51,534 bases of DNA from Bifidobacterium biavatii DSM 23969. GTDB taxonomy: Bacteria; Actinomycetota; Actinomycetes; Actinomycetales; Bifidobacteriaceae. Shown piece by piece: positions 27,336 to 35,942 of this stretch (position 1 is its first letter; every line of letters begins with the position of its first letter). Under the pieces are notes generated by a model. The model did no database searches, was not told the origin of the DNA, and saw nothing but the letters and a program-made list of their open reading frames with translations. A program made the translations under genes and the position numbers. Location: positions 15-51,548 of the forward strand of contig NZ_JGYN01000014.1 in the NCBI RefSeq assembly GCF_000741165.1. The letters are read 5' to 3'.

Positions 27336-28859
27336 ATGCCAGACGCAGACTACGAAGCATACGACCGCCGCACGCAGCCGGCCGCCGAACCGATCGCCGA
27401 CCCGAACCTCGCCGCGCGCCTCACCCCGGCCAGCGCCAAGAAAACCCTCGTCACGCGCGACGGCGCCAGCCTCGACTACACCGTCACCGCCGGCTACTTC
27501 GACCTGACCGAAGAAAACATCGGCGGCCCGCTCGCCGAGGACGCCACCGTCAAGGCGCGCGTCTTCCTCACCCAGTACGTCGCCGACGAGGCCAACGACA
27601 ACCGCACCGCGAACGGCGACAACACACGCCCGGTCATCTTCCTGTTCAACGGCGGCCCCGGCAGCTCGTCCGCATGGCTGCACCTCGGCCTGTTCGGCCC
27701 GCGCATCGTCGACGTGGTGAAAGAGGACGGCGTCACGCCGAAGCGCCCGCCGTACCAATTGCGCGACAATCCCGACTCGCCGCTCGCGTTCGCCGACCTA
27801 GTCGTCGTCGACGCGATTTCCACCGGCTATTCGCGCGTCGCCACTGGCGAAACCGCCGACCAGTACCACGATGCGGACGTCGACGTGGAAGCGATGACCA
27901 ACATCATCCGCCTGTGGATCACCCGCAACCGCCGCTGGAACTCGCCGTTATACATCGCCGGCGAATCGTACGGCGTGCTGCGTGGCAGCGCCGTCACCGA
28001 CCGTCTCGCCATCCGCTACGGCATCTACCTGTCCGGCCTGATCCTCATCTCCTCGCCGATCACGCTGGGACGCATGGACTTCGCGCCCGGCACGATCCTT
28101 GGCAACCACGCGTTCCTGCCCACCTACGCGGCCGTGGCGCACTATCACGGCTTCAACGCCGACCGCACGCTCGACGACGTGCTCGCCGAAGCCGAGCATT
28201 TCGCCGACACCGACTACCTGTGGGCCCTCAACCAAGGCCACCGCCTGACCGAAGACAAGCGTCGCGAAATCATCGCCACCTACTCGCGCCTGACCGGCCT
28301 GGACGAAGCGTTCGTCGACCGCGCCGACCTCAAAGTCACGCCGGCGCAGTTCCGCGCCGAACTGCTGCGCTCGCAAAGCCGCGTCGTCGGCCGCAACGAC
28401 GGCCGGTTCATCGGCTGGGATCGCAACGGACTGGGGGAGACCCCGGCCGGCGACCCCGCCGACCAGGTGTTGCGCGGCGCGTTCGCGGCCGGCATCAACT
28501 CGTACCTACGCCAGGAAGTCGGCTACGAGAACGACCTGAGCTACGAGATCGACACGACGCGCGTCAAACCGTGGAACGTGCCGCAGAACCACCGCCGCAA
28601 CCCGTTCCACGTGCTGCCCGAACTGTCCAAGGCGCTGCGCACGAACCGCACGCTGCGCGTGCTGTACCAGGTCGGCCACTACGACCTGTGCACGCCGTTC
28701 TGGGGCATGATCAGCGACGTCGCACTGCTCGAGATCCCACCGGAACTGCGCGGCAACGTGCGCGTCAGCGAATTCGACTCCGGTCACATGATCTACGTCG
28801 ACGACGCGAGTCGCATCCGCGAATCGGCCGACATCCGCCGGTTCGTCACCGAAGAATAG
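27336..28859 (+). CDS. S10-family serine carboxypeptidase-like peptidase, cytoplasmic
   Basis: A 507-residue alpha/beta-hydrolase of peptidase family S10. The nucleophile is S211 in GESYG, the oxyanion region is NGGPGSSS, and the acid and base fit D450 in HYDLCTP and H484 in SGHMIY. S10 enzymes remove C-terminal residues, mostly at acidic pH. There is no signal peptide, which is unusual because most S10 enzymes are secreted or vacuolar. Its place between the binding protein and the permeases of a peptide transporter suggests it processes imported peptides. The start at 27336 follows AAGGAG. The next gene begins 89 bp later. Confidence 0.88.
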   Translation: MPDADYEAYDRRTQPAAEPIADPNLAARLTPASAKKTLVTRDGASLDYTVTAGYFDLTEENIGGPLAEDATVKARVFLTQYVADEANDNRTANGDNTRPVIFLFNGGPGSSSAWLHLGLFGPRIVDVVKEDGVTPKRPPYQLRDNPDSPLAFADLVVVDAISTGYSRVATGETADQYHDADVDVEAMTNIIRLWITRNRRWNSPLYIAGESYGVLRGSAVTDRLAIRYGIYLSGLILISSPITLGRMDFAPGTILGNHAFLPTYAAVAHYHGFNADRTLDDVLAEAEHFADTDYLWALNQGHRLTEDKRREIIATYSRLTGLDEAFVDRADLKVTPAQFRAELLRSQSRVVGRNDGRFIGWDRNGLGETPAGDPADQVLRGAFAAGINSYLRQEVGYENDLSYEIDTTRVKPWNVPQNHRRNPFHVLPELSKALRTNRTLRVLYQVGHYDLCTPFWGMISDVALLEIPPELRGNVRVSEFDSGHMIYVDDASRIRESADIRRFVTEE

Positions 28860-28948
28860 ACGCGGCCTCGCCGCACGCTACGCGGCAAACGCAAACAGCA
28901 ACAGCAACAACAACCTCAGCAATCAAGCACACAAGCACAGGAGCAGCA

Positions 28949-29887
28949 TTGGCACGCTACATTCTCTCCAGACTCGCACAGGCGGTGGTGGTCATCTTCG
29001 TGGCCACGCTGCTCCTGTACGCGCTGGCCTACGCCATGCCGGGCGACCCGGTCGCGGCGCTCGCCGGCGAAAACCAGACGCTCGACGCCGCCACCCGCGC
29101 CGCGATCGCCGCGAAATACAATCTCGACAAGCCGTTCCTCGTGCAGTACGCGCTGTACCTGGGCCGCGTGTTCCACGGCGACCTCGGCACCACGTTCGCC
29201 GGACGGCCCGTCACCGAGGTCATCGCGACCGCGTTCCCCGTCACCGCGCGTCTGGCGATCATCGCGATTGTGATCGAAACGGTGATCGGCGTGCTCGTCG
29301 GCCTCGTCGCTGGCCGCCGCAAGGGCAGCGGATTCGACTCGGTCGTGATGACCGTCACGATGATCCTGCTCGGCATCCCGTCGTTCGTGCTCGCGTTCGC
29401 CGTGCAGTACTTCTTCGGCGTGAAGCTGCGCTGGATGAAGCCGACCGTATCCGAATTCGCGACGTGGGGCGAACTGGTTGTGCCCGCGCTCGTGCTCGCG
29501 GTCGGATCCATCGCGTTCCTGATCCGCTTCACCCGCTCCGGCGTGGTGGACGCGCTCAACTCCGACCACGTCAAGGCGGCCCGCGCTCGCGGCATCCACG
29601 AGTGGCGCATCGGCCTCGCGCACGTGCTGCGTAACGTGCTCATCCCGATCGTCACCGTGATCGGCACCGAGTTCGGTGGCCTGCTCGGCGGTGCGATCAT
29701 CACCGAATCCGTGTTTAACATCCCCGGCTTCGGCCAGCAGGTGTACCAGCACATCATCCGCGGCGAAACCGCGCCGACCGTCTCGCTCGTGAGCGTCTTG
29801 GTCATCATCTTCGTCACGGTCAACCTGCTCGTGGACCTGCTGTACGCGGTCCTCAACCCGAAAGTGAGGTACGGCGCCCATGAGTGA
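28949..29887 (+). CDS. oligopeptide ABC transporter permease (DppB/OppB type)
   Basis: A 312-residue inner-membrane permease with about six helices. It begins ARYILSRLAQAVVVIFVATLLLYALAYAMPGDP, the standard DppB N-terminus, and has the ATPase-contact EAA-type loop HVKAARARGIHEWRI followed by HVLRNVLIPIVTVIG. The start codon is TTG at 28949, seven bases after AGGAG; no ATG lies near. It overlaps the next permease gene by eight bases, so translation is coupled. Confidence 0.93.
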   Translation: MARYILSRLAQAVVVIFVATLLLYALAYAMPGDPVAALAGENQTLDAATRAAIAAKYNLDKPFLVQYALYLGRVFHGDLGTTFAGRPVTEVIATAFPVTARLAIIAIVIETVIGVLVGLVAGRRKGSGFDSVVMTVTMILLGIPSFVLAFAVQYFFGVKLRWMKPTVSEFATWGELVVPALVLAVGSIAFLIRFTRSGVVDALNSDHVKAARARGIHEWRIGLAHVLRNVLIPIVTVIGTEFGGLLGGAIITESVFNIPGFGQQVYQHIIRGETAPTVSLVSVLVIIFVTVNLLVDLLYAVLNPKVRYGAHE

Positions 29888-30830
29888 GCCGAACGTCAAG
29901 CAGTCCGCGCGCCCCGGTGCCAACAGCGGCTCCAACGCCGGTGCGAACGCCGCCAAAACCGGCGCGAACAAGCCGCGCAAATCGTACTCCTCCTTCGGCC
30001 AGGCATGGCTGCGCCTGCGCATCTCGCCGCTGTTCTGGATCTCCGTCGTGATCATCGCGTTCCTGCTCGTGCTAGCGATCTTCCCGTCGCTGTTCACGTC
30101 GCACACGCCCGACCACTGCGATCTGGGCGACTCGCGCGCGCCCGCCGGCGGCGAATACCTGCTCGGCGCCGACCTGCAAGGCTGCGACATCATGGCCAAC
30201 ATCGCGTACGGCGCACGCGCGTCGCTCACCGTCGGAGTCGTCTCGTCGCTCGGCGCGACGGCCGTGGGCGTGATCATCGGCATCGTCGCCGCGTATTTCG
30301 GCGGCTGGGTCGACGCGCTGCTCTCGCGCATCTCCGACGTGTTCTTCGCGATCCCGCTCATCCTCGGCGCGATCGTCGCCATGCAGGTCACCGAACACCG
30401 CAACGTGTGGACGCTGTCGGCCATCCTGATCTTCTTCGGCTGGACCAACACCGCGCGCATCGCACGCTCCGCCACGCTCGAAGTGCGCACCAAAGAGTAC
30501 ATCGCCGCAGCCCGCCTGCTGCACGTGCACAACGGGCGCATCCTGCTCACGCACATCCTGCCGAACATCATCGCGCCGATCATCGTGGTCGCCACGATCG
30601 GCATCGGCGGCCTCATCGCGGCCGAAGCGTCGCTCAGCTACCTGTCGATCGGCCTACCGCCGAACATCCCCAGCTGGGGTAAGGCCATCGCCGACGGACA
30701 GAAAGTGCTGCGCGTGAACCCGGGCATCATGCTGTGGCCCGCGCTGGCGCTCACCCTCACCGTTCTCGCGTTCATCTCCCTCGGCGAAGCGATCCGCAAC
30801 GCCTTCGGTTCTCGAAAGGACAGCCGATGA
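29880..30830 (+). CDS. oligopeptide ABC transporter permease (DppC/OppC type)
   Basis: A 316-residue second permease. After a 45-residue Ala/Asn/Lys-rich cytoplasmic tail come the first helix FWISVVIIAFLLVLAIFPSLF and the family motif HLLGTD-like EYLLGADLQGCDIMANIAYGARASLTVG. The EAA loop is RTKEYIAAARLLHVHNGRI and the end is PALALTLTVLAFISLGEAIRNAF. It forms the membrane channel with the preceding permease. Its stop overlaps the ATPase start as ATGA. Confidence 0.93.
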   Translation: MSEPNVKQSARPGANSGSNAGANAAKTGANKPRKSYSSFGQAWLRLRISPLFWISVVIIAFLLVLAIFPSLFTSHTPDHCDLGDSRAPAGGEYLLGADLQGCDIMANIAYGARASLTVGVVSSLGATAVGVIIGIVAAYFGGWVDALLSRISDVFFAIPLILGAIVAMQVTEHRNVWTLSAILIFFGWTNTARIARSATLEVRTKEYIAAARLLHVHNGRILLTHILPNIIAPIIVVATIGIGGLIAAEASLSYLSIGLPPNIPSWGKAIADGQKVLRVNPGIMLWPALALTLTVLAFISLGEAIRNAFGSRKDSR

Positions 30831-32458
30831 CACTCGACATCACCAATCTGCGCATCGCCTATCCGCACGGCCGCACGGACAAGCCGGCCGTCGAATCGTT
30901 CTCGTTGAGCGTGGGAGCGAACGAGCGCGTCGCGATCGTCGGCGAATCCGGCTCCGGCAAGTCCACTGTCGCCAACGCGATCATGGGCCTGCTGCCCGGC
31001 AAGGCGAACGTAAGCGGTTCGATCAAACTCGACGGCACCGAACTCATCGGCCTGCCGACGCGCGAATGGTACAAGGTGCGCGGCGCGCAGATCGGCTACG
31101 TGCCGCAGGACCCCATGCTCTCGCTCAATGAAGTGTGGACGATCGGCTACCATTTCCGCGAAACGATCAGCACGCATCATCTCGTCTCGCGCGAGGACGG
31201 CCGTGACGCGTGGCGCAAGCTCGCCGCCGACCGCCTGCGCGAAGTCGGCCTGAACGACGCCGAACGCGTGCTCAAGCAGTATCCGCACCAGCTGTCCGGC
31301 GGCATGCGACAGCGCGTGCTCATCGCGCTCGCCCTGCTCGCCCGGCCGAAGCTGATCATCGCGGACGAGCCGACCAGCGCGCTCGACGTGGTCGTGCAAA
31401 AGCAGATCCTCGACCTGCTCGAGGACCTGACCGACCGTCTCGGCTCGTCGTTGATCCTCATCACGCACGATCTTGGGCTCGTCGCCGACCGTTGTACGCG
31501 CGTAAGCGTGCTCTACCGCGGCGACCAGGTCGAAACCGGCTCGATTGACGAGGTGATCCGCGCGCCCAAGCAGGCGTACACGAAGCACCTGCTCGAAGCC
31601 GTGCCGAAGCTTTCCGCGATTCGTGACCGCAAGTTTGCTGACTTCACGGACGCGGAGAAAGTGCTCGAAATCCGCCACCTGTACAAGGAGTATCCGCTCA
31701 AGCAGTCCGGCTGGTTCTTCAACCGTCACGGCGCGAGCATCCTGCAAGCGTCCAACGATGTGAACCTGACCGTGCGCAGCGGCGAATGCCGGGCGCTCGT
31801 GGGTGAATCCGGCTCGGGCAAGTCCACGATCGCGAAGATCGTCATGGGGCTCGAGAAGCCGACCCGCGGCGACGTGATCATCCAGGGCCGCAACCGTTGG
31901 GACATCCGCGGCCAGGAACTCGACGAGCAGGCGCATCACATCCAGATCGTGTTCCAGGACCCGTACGCGTCGCTCGACCCGCAGTTCACCGTGCAGCGCA
32001 CGCTGCTCGAACCGTTCGCCGTGCATCACCGCCAGTGGAGCGCCGACGAGCGCTACGAGCGGATTCTGCACCTGCTCGAACTGGTCGGGCTCGACGAGGA
32101 CCTGCTCGGCCGCTACCCGGACGAGCTGTCCGGCGGCCAGCGCCAGCGTGTCGCGATCGCGCGTGCGCTCGCGCTCGAACCGGAGATTCTGGTGCTCGAC
32201 GAGGCCGTGTCCGCGCTGGACGTGATCGTGCGCGCGCAGATTCTCGAAACGTTGCGCGACCTGCGCGAACGGCTCGGCCTGTCGATGCTGTTCATCACGC
32301 ACGATCTGGCCGTGGTGGCGGAGATCGCCGATTCCGTGTCCGTGATCAATCACGGGCGGATCGTGGAGAGCGGTGCGGTGTCGGACGTGTTCCTGAACCC
32401 GCAGGACGACTACACGAAGGAGTTGCTTGCTTCGGTTCCGGGGCGCGCGGCGTTCTGA
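30827..32458 (+). CDS. oligopeptide ABC transporter, fused double ATPase (DppD-DppF type)
   Basis: A 543-residue protein with two complete ABC ATPase domains. Domain 1: Walker A GESGSGKST at 39-47, signature LSGGMRQRV, Walker B IIADEPTSALD. Domain 2: Walker A from G326, signature LSGGQRQRVAIARAL, Walker B ILVLDEAVSALD. In domain 2 the usual EPTSALD reads EAVSALD, but the catalytic Glu remains. The domains correspond to separate DppD and DppF in many bacteria; the fusion is common in actinobacteria. Start at 30827 overlaps the permease stop by four bases, with AAAGGA upstream. It powers the uptake of peptides bound by the lipoprotein at 25.6 kb. Confidence 0.94.
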   Translation: MTLDITNLRIAYPHGRTDKPAVESFSLSVGANERVAIVGESGSGKSTVANAIMGLLPGKANVSGSIKLDGTELIGLPTREWYKVRGAQIGYVPQDPMLSLNEVWTIGYHFRETISTHHLVSREDGRDAWRKLAADRLREVGLNDAERVLKQYPHQLSGGMRQRVLIALALLARPKLIIADEPTSALDVVVQKQILDLLEDLTDRLGSSLILITHDLGLVADRCTRVSVLYRGDQVETGSIDEVIRAPKQAYTKHLLEAVPKLSAIRDRKFADFTDAEKVLEIRHLYKEYPLKQSGWFFNRHGASILQASNDVNLTVRSGECRALVGESGSGKSTIAKIVMGLEKPTRGDVIIQGRNRWDIRGQELDEQAHHIQIVFQDPYASLDPQFTVQRTLLEPFAVHHRQWSADERYERILHLLELVGLDEDLLGRYPDELSGGQRQRVAIARALALEPEILVLDEAVSALDVIVRAQILETLRDLRERLGLSMLFITHDLAVVAEIADSVSVINHGRIVESGAVSDVFLNPQDDYTKELLASVPGRAAF

Positions 32459-32568
32459 TGGCGGTGTTGGCGGGAAGCCGGTTGTGCCGCAAACCGGTTG
32501 ATGTCGGTTTGCGCTGGTTTGCGCCGGTCACGGTGCCGACTTGGGGTGCGTTGCGTGTCATTGTTGCT

Positions 32569-32730
32569 GGTAAGTCGGTCATGCTGGGGTTGATGTCACG
32601 CAGATCGCCTGTGTGGCGTGGCATTGCCCCCGGTAAGTCGATGGTACTGGGGTTGATGTCACGCAGATCGCCCGTGTAGCGTGGCTTCAACCCCGATAGG
32701 TCGATGGTACCGGGGTTGATGTCACGGTGG
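32569..32730. repeat. 63-bp tandem repeat, about 2.6 copies
   Basis: Units begin at 32569, 32632 and 32695 with GGTAAGTCG-type words and contain GGGGTTGATGTCACGCAGAT. Diverged traces reach back to about 32500. On the reverse strand the unit reads as a 21-residue repeat starting RDINP, inside a 218-codon open frame (32346-33002), but that frame overlaps the ATPase end and lacks a good start. I treat it as a DNA repeat. No gene is convincing in 32459-32955. Confidence 0.8.
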
Positions 32731-32955
32731 ATGGATGATGGCGGCGTTCTGATGGCGGCGATCGCAAGACATTTGCAGTGAGCAGACACACGATGCGAAT
32801 GCAAGCGGATGATCGTATAGTGGATGGTGGGACGTGCCAAAAGCGCGTTCTGACCATGCGGTTTGGCCATGCGTCCGACCTTTTGGATCCTGCGTTCGAC
32901 GGGTCGGCGTGCCGGCCCCATCGCACCAACCATCGATCCCAAAAGGAGAAACGCC

Positions 32956-33066
32956 ATGTACGACATCATTCGTCCGGTCGCATACGCCACCAACAACATC
33001 ATCTGGGCCCCGGTCCCGGCCGCTCAGAACAATCATCCGATCAATCCCATCGCCGACCGGCGGTAG
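32956..33066 (+). CDS. small protein of 36 residues with a strong ribosome site
   Basis: I do not recognise this peptide. It begins MYDIIRPVAYATNNIIW and continues APVPAAQNNHPINPIADRR. The start is preceded by AAAAGGAG with a seven-base gap, the best ribosome site in the neighbourhood. It is Pro/Asn/Ile-rich, has no cysteines, no clear membrane helix and a single Trp, so it is not a typical leader or bacteriocin. A -10-like TATAGT lies near 32815-32820. It stands alone in a ~980-bp gap. Confidence 0.5.
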   Translation: MYDIIRPVAYATNNIIWAPVPAAQNNHPINPIADRR

Positions 33067-33217
33067 CGCCTCGGCTGAGGTGGTTCCCAAGCGCGATAAT
33101 GCATGCGCGGCATTCCGTGGCGGGACCGTATCGGATGCCGGCACCAGCCAGTGACGGTCGATCCTCGGCAACGGTGATCTTCCATCCTCGGCCCCGTGCC
33201 GGCGAAGCTATTCTTCT

Positions 33218-33253
33218 CTCGCGTCGGCGAACACCGTCGTTCGCTGACGCGAG
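33218..33253. terminator. hairpin in the gap after the small gene
   Basis: CTCGCGTCGGCGAAC (33218-33232) pairs with 33239-33253, 15 bp with one G-T pair. No T-run. Possibly the 3' end of the small-gene transcript. Confidence 0.5.
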
Positions 33254-33270
33254 CCATTGCGGCGAGTGCG

Positions 33271-33360
33271 ATATGGTGTAATTTGGTGTGCATTCGTGCA
33301 CTTTAGTGTAACTTGGTGTAATTTAGTGCAATTTGATGTATCTTCATGTATAACGGTGTG
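33271..33360. repeat. array of nine decamers with exact 10-bp spacing
   Basis: Each of nine consecutive 10-bp units ends in GTGTA, GTGCA, GTGTG or ATGTA (ends at 33280, 33290 ... 33360), with consensus ATTTGGTGTA. The array is AT-rich within GC-rich DNA and ends 80 bp before the ATPase gene at 33441. The spacing of one helical turn puts every unit on the same face of the DNA. Confidence 0.75.
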
Positions 33361-33440
33361 CATACGGAAGGGCCAGCCAACCATCCCCGCACGCGCGTCA
33401 AAAGCCTGAGCATTAAACAAGTCTGGAAGGTCACCGCACC

Positions 33441-34574
33441 ATGAACCCGTTCAAACCCACCGCTGGCAAGATGCCGCCGATTCTTATTGGACGTCAGTCG
33501 GTGATCGATGATTTTTCCGAAGCATTGGATAATGGAGTCGGTGCGCCGGGTCGCATCATGCTGGTGACTGGTCAGCGTGGTTTCGGCAAAACCGTCATGT
33601 TGACCGAGTTTCGCCGTATCGCCAAGGCTCGCAAATGGGAAACGATTGCGGAAACCGCATCGGAAGGCTTGGTCACCCGTCTTGTGCAAGCGTTGTCGCC
33701 GTCGGGCATGAAGTTGGAACAGGCGGATTTCAGCCCATCCGTCGGTATTGCCGGAGTTGCAACCGCCAGTCTTGGCCAGGCTCGGTTTTCCGCAGAATCC
33801 AACCCGTTGACGTTGCGCAATGCGTTGAATAAGTGCCTGTCCAGTCGGAAAGTTGGCAAGGGCAAGGGCGTGCTGATCACGATCGATGAAACGCAGGCCG
33901 CGTCTCGCGAGGATCTGGTTGCGATCGCCACGGCCATTCAGCATGTGACGGCCGAGAGTGATGAGAGTGATGTTCCGGAGGCTGACAAGAAGGGCGTGGC
34001 CATTGTGTTTGCCGGCCTGCCGTACATGGTGAACGATCTGCTTGACAATGAGGTGACGACGTTTTTGCGTCGCGCGATGCGCCGCGAGTTGGACAATGTG
34101 CCACTGCCTGATGTGAAGAATGCGTTTCTTGTGACGGTGGCCGCGTCCGGTAAGTCGATGAGCGAATCGGATGCGCTTGAGGCCGCGCGCAAGTCGGACG
34201 GGTACCCATACATGGTGCAGTTGATCGGATATTACATGTGGCAGTCAGCGCAGCGTCGCGGTTCGAGCGTGATTTCGTCGCAGGATGTCGAAACTGGATT
34301 GTCGGATGCGTTGCTGGCGTTCGACGACGCCGTTTGCGCGCCTGCGCTGGATGGCACGACCGGTGCGGAACGATTGTTTTTGCAGGCGATGGCGCAGGAT
34401 GCGCCCGGTTCGACGCGGGTTGCCGATGTTGCGTCGCGTGTGCGTCGCAGTCGCAGTTGGGTGAGCAAGTATCGTGCGATTCTGATCAAGGACCGGCTGA
34501 TCCGCCCGTCGGGGCACGGTGAGCTGGAATTTGCCGTGCCCCATTTGGGCGAGTATCTCAAGTCGCAGAACTGA
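33441..34574 (+). CDS. AAA ATPase, Orc1/Cdc6-like architecture (first of two paralogues)
   Basis: A 377-residue ATPase with Walker A GQRGFGKT at 44-51 and Walker B LITIDE ending at E150. Its C-terminal ~70 residues look like a winged helix (LFLQAMAQDAPGSTRVADVASRVRRSRSWVSKYRAILIKDRLIRPSGHGELEFAVPHLGEYL). The N-terminus NPFKPTAGKMPPILIGRQ is shared with the protein at 35943, and similarity continues along the whole length. This layout, P-loop followed by DNA-binding winged helix, resembles archaeal Orc1/Cdc6 and the AAA proteins of mobile and defence loci. The start at 33441 lies behind weak AAGGTC. Function unknown; the repeat array just upstream may be its own binding site. Confidence 0.75.
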   Translation: MNPFKPTAGKMPPILIGRQSVIDDFSEALDNGVGAPGRIMLVTGQRGFGKTVMLTEFRRIAKARKWETIAETASEGLVTRLVQALSPSGMKLEQADFSPSVGIAGVATASLGQARFSAESNPLTLRNALNKCLSSRKVGKGKGVLITIDETQAASREDLVAIATAIQHVTAESDESDVPEADKKGVAIVFAGLPYMVNDLLDNEVTTFLRRAMRRELDNVPLPDVKNAFLVTVAASGKSMSESDALEAARKSDGYPYMVQLIGYYMWQSAQRRGSSVISSQDVETGLSDALLAFDDAVCAPALDGTTGAERLFLQAMAQDAPGSTRVADVASRVRRSRSWVSKYRAILIKDRLIRPSGHGELEFAVPHLGEYLKSQN

Positions 34575-34606
34575 CGAAGTTAGTTCTTATGCCGAGCCGT
34601 TAAACG

Positions 34607-34625
34607 GACGATCCGATGGATCGTC
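34607..34625 (+). terminator. small hairpin after the first AAA ATPase gene
   Basis: GACGATCC and GGATCGTC pair around GAT; no clear T-run. Confidence 0.4.
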
Positions 34626-34659
34626 TGTAGGTGAGGGGAGCGGCTGTGCCGCGACGGCT

Positions 34660-34689
34660 GCATAAGACTGACGAAATCAGTTCTTATGC
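34660..34689 (-). terminator. hairpin overlapping the dapD stop, with a 23-bp partial duplicate
   Basis: GCATAAGA pairs with TCTTATGC across the last codons of dapD. The right half, ACTGACGAAATCAGTTCTTA (from 34667), recurs with two changes at 34570-34592, at the stop codon of the first ATPase gene, giving a direct repeat on both sides of the 74-bp gap. Confidence 0.55.
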
Positions 34690-35696
34690 AGCTTTTCGTT
34701 GAGTTCGATGCCGGTCTTGCGGTAGCGCGCTTCGATGCGTCCGTTGACGGAGTTGCGGATGAACAGGATGTTGTCCTTGCCGCTCAGGTCCGCGCCTTTG
34801 ACCACGTCGAGCGGTTCGCCGGCCGCGACCTTGGCCTTGTCGTAGACGGTGACTTTGGTGCCGGCGGTCACGTACAGGCCCGCTTCGACGACGCAGTTGT
34901 CACCGAGTGAGATGCCGATGCCCGCGTTCGCGCCGAGCAGCGAGTGTTCGCCGATGGAGTTGCGCAGCTTGCCGCCGCCGGACAGGGTGCCCATGATGGA
35001 TGCGCCGCCGCCGATGTCGGAGCCGTTGCCGACGACGACGCCCTGCGAAACGCGGCCTTCGACCATGGAGACGCCGAGCGTGCCGGCGTTGAAGTTGACG
35101 AAGCCGGCGTGCATGACGGTGGTGCCTTCGGCCAGGTGCGCGCCGAGGCGGACGCGGTCGGCGTCGCCGATGCGCACGCCGGTGGGGGTCACGTAGTCGA
35201 TCATGCGCGGGAACTTGTCGACGGAGAGCACGTTGACCTGCGCGGCCGGCGCGGCGTGCGGCAGTCCGACTTGCGCGGCGAACGCTTCGGCTGCGGTGAT
35301 GGCGGCGGATTCGACGTCGATCTTGCGCAGCGCGAAGTCGTCGACGGCGAACGGGCCGTAGTTGGTCCATACGACGTTGGCGAGCTGCGCGAAGATGCCG
35401 TCGAGGTTGAGCGTGTTCGGCTTGGCGAGTCGCTGCGAGAGCAGGTGCAGGCGCAGGTACGCGTCGGCCGCGTCGGCGATGGGCGCGTCGAGGTCGGACA
35501 CGGTGAAGACGGGGATGCGGCGGACGCCGCGCGCGTCGGCATTGTCGTGCGCGAGTGCGCCGAAGTTGTGGTTGGGACGGTCGGCTTCGGCCGGGGCGTC
35601 GCCGAGAGTCAGCTGCGGATACCAGACGTCCAGCGTGGTGCCGGCTGCGTCGACGGATGCGAGGCCCCAGCCCCATGCGGTGCGTTCGTTTGCCAT
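34677..35696 (-). CDS. dapD: tetrahydrodipicolinate N-succinyltransferase
   Basis: A 339-residue enzyme that transfers succinyl from succinyl-CoA to tetrahydrodipicolinate in the lysine/diaminopimelate pathway. The left-handed beta-helix (hexapeptide repeats) runs through [36 protein letters not shown] and [24 protein letters not shown] to [36 protein letters not shown]. The length and the N-terminal WGWGLASVD fit the actinobacterial DapD group. The start at 35696 follows AAGGAG. It is a lone core gene, read against two paralogous ATPase genes on either side. Confidence 0.95.
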   Translation of the reverse strand: MANERTAWGWGLASVDAAGTTLDVWYPQLTLGDAPAEADRPNHNFGALAHDNADARGVRRIPVFTVSDLDAPIADAADAYLRLHLLSQRLAKPNTLNLDGIFAQLANVVWTNYGPFAVDDFALRKIDVESAAITAAEAFAAQVGLPHAAPAAQVNVLSVDKFPRMIDYVTPTGVRIGDADRVRLGAHLAEGTTVMHAGFVNFNAGTLGVSMVEGRVSQGVVVGNGSDIGGGASIMGTLSGGGKLRNSIGEHSLLGANAGIGISLGDNCVVEAGLYVTAGTKVTVYDKAKVAAGEPLDVVKGADLSGKDNILFIRNSVNGRIEARYRKTGIELNEKLHKN

Positions 35697-35883
35697 GAGT
35701 GTGCTCCTTATCGGTAAGCGTTGATGGTTCCAGCATAGATTGCGGCGTCGCCCGTGCGCCCGCCGCGCCTCACCCTCCGAACGCGCTGCGCGGTGTCGCG
35801 GTCCTTCGCCGGTTTTCGACTCTCGTGCATATGCATATGAACGCTGGTCGTCGTGCGCCTCGGGCCTGATGCCGCTTGTGAAA

Positions 35884-35930
35884 TGTTTTATACTTTTTAT
35901 AATTTATGAAATTTATGAAATTTGACGAAT
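35884..35930. repeat. AT-rich direct repeats before the second AAA ATPase gene
   Basis: AATTTATGA occurs twice in tandem (35901-35909, 35910-35918), followed by AATTTGACGA and preceded by TTTTATACTTTTTATAA. The stretch is almost free of G and C, in contrast to its surroundings, and ends about 13 bp before the start at 35943. It must overlap the promoter. Confidence 0.65.
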
Positions 35931-35942
35931 GAAGGGCGCCTT

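Noticed and set aside
32346..33002. 218-codon minus-strand frame with a 21-residue repeat
   Set aside because: Overlaps the ABC ATPase end and has no ribosome site; kept only as a DNA repeat, with a finding recorded.
33271..33360. CRISPR or minisatellite coding repeat
   Set aside because: Ten-base units have no spacers, and no frame through them belongs to a credible gene.
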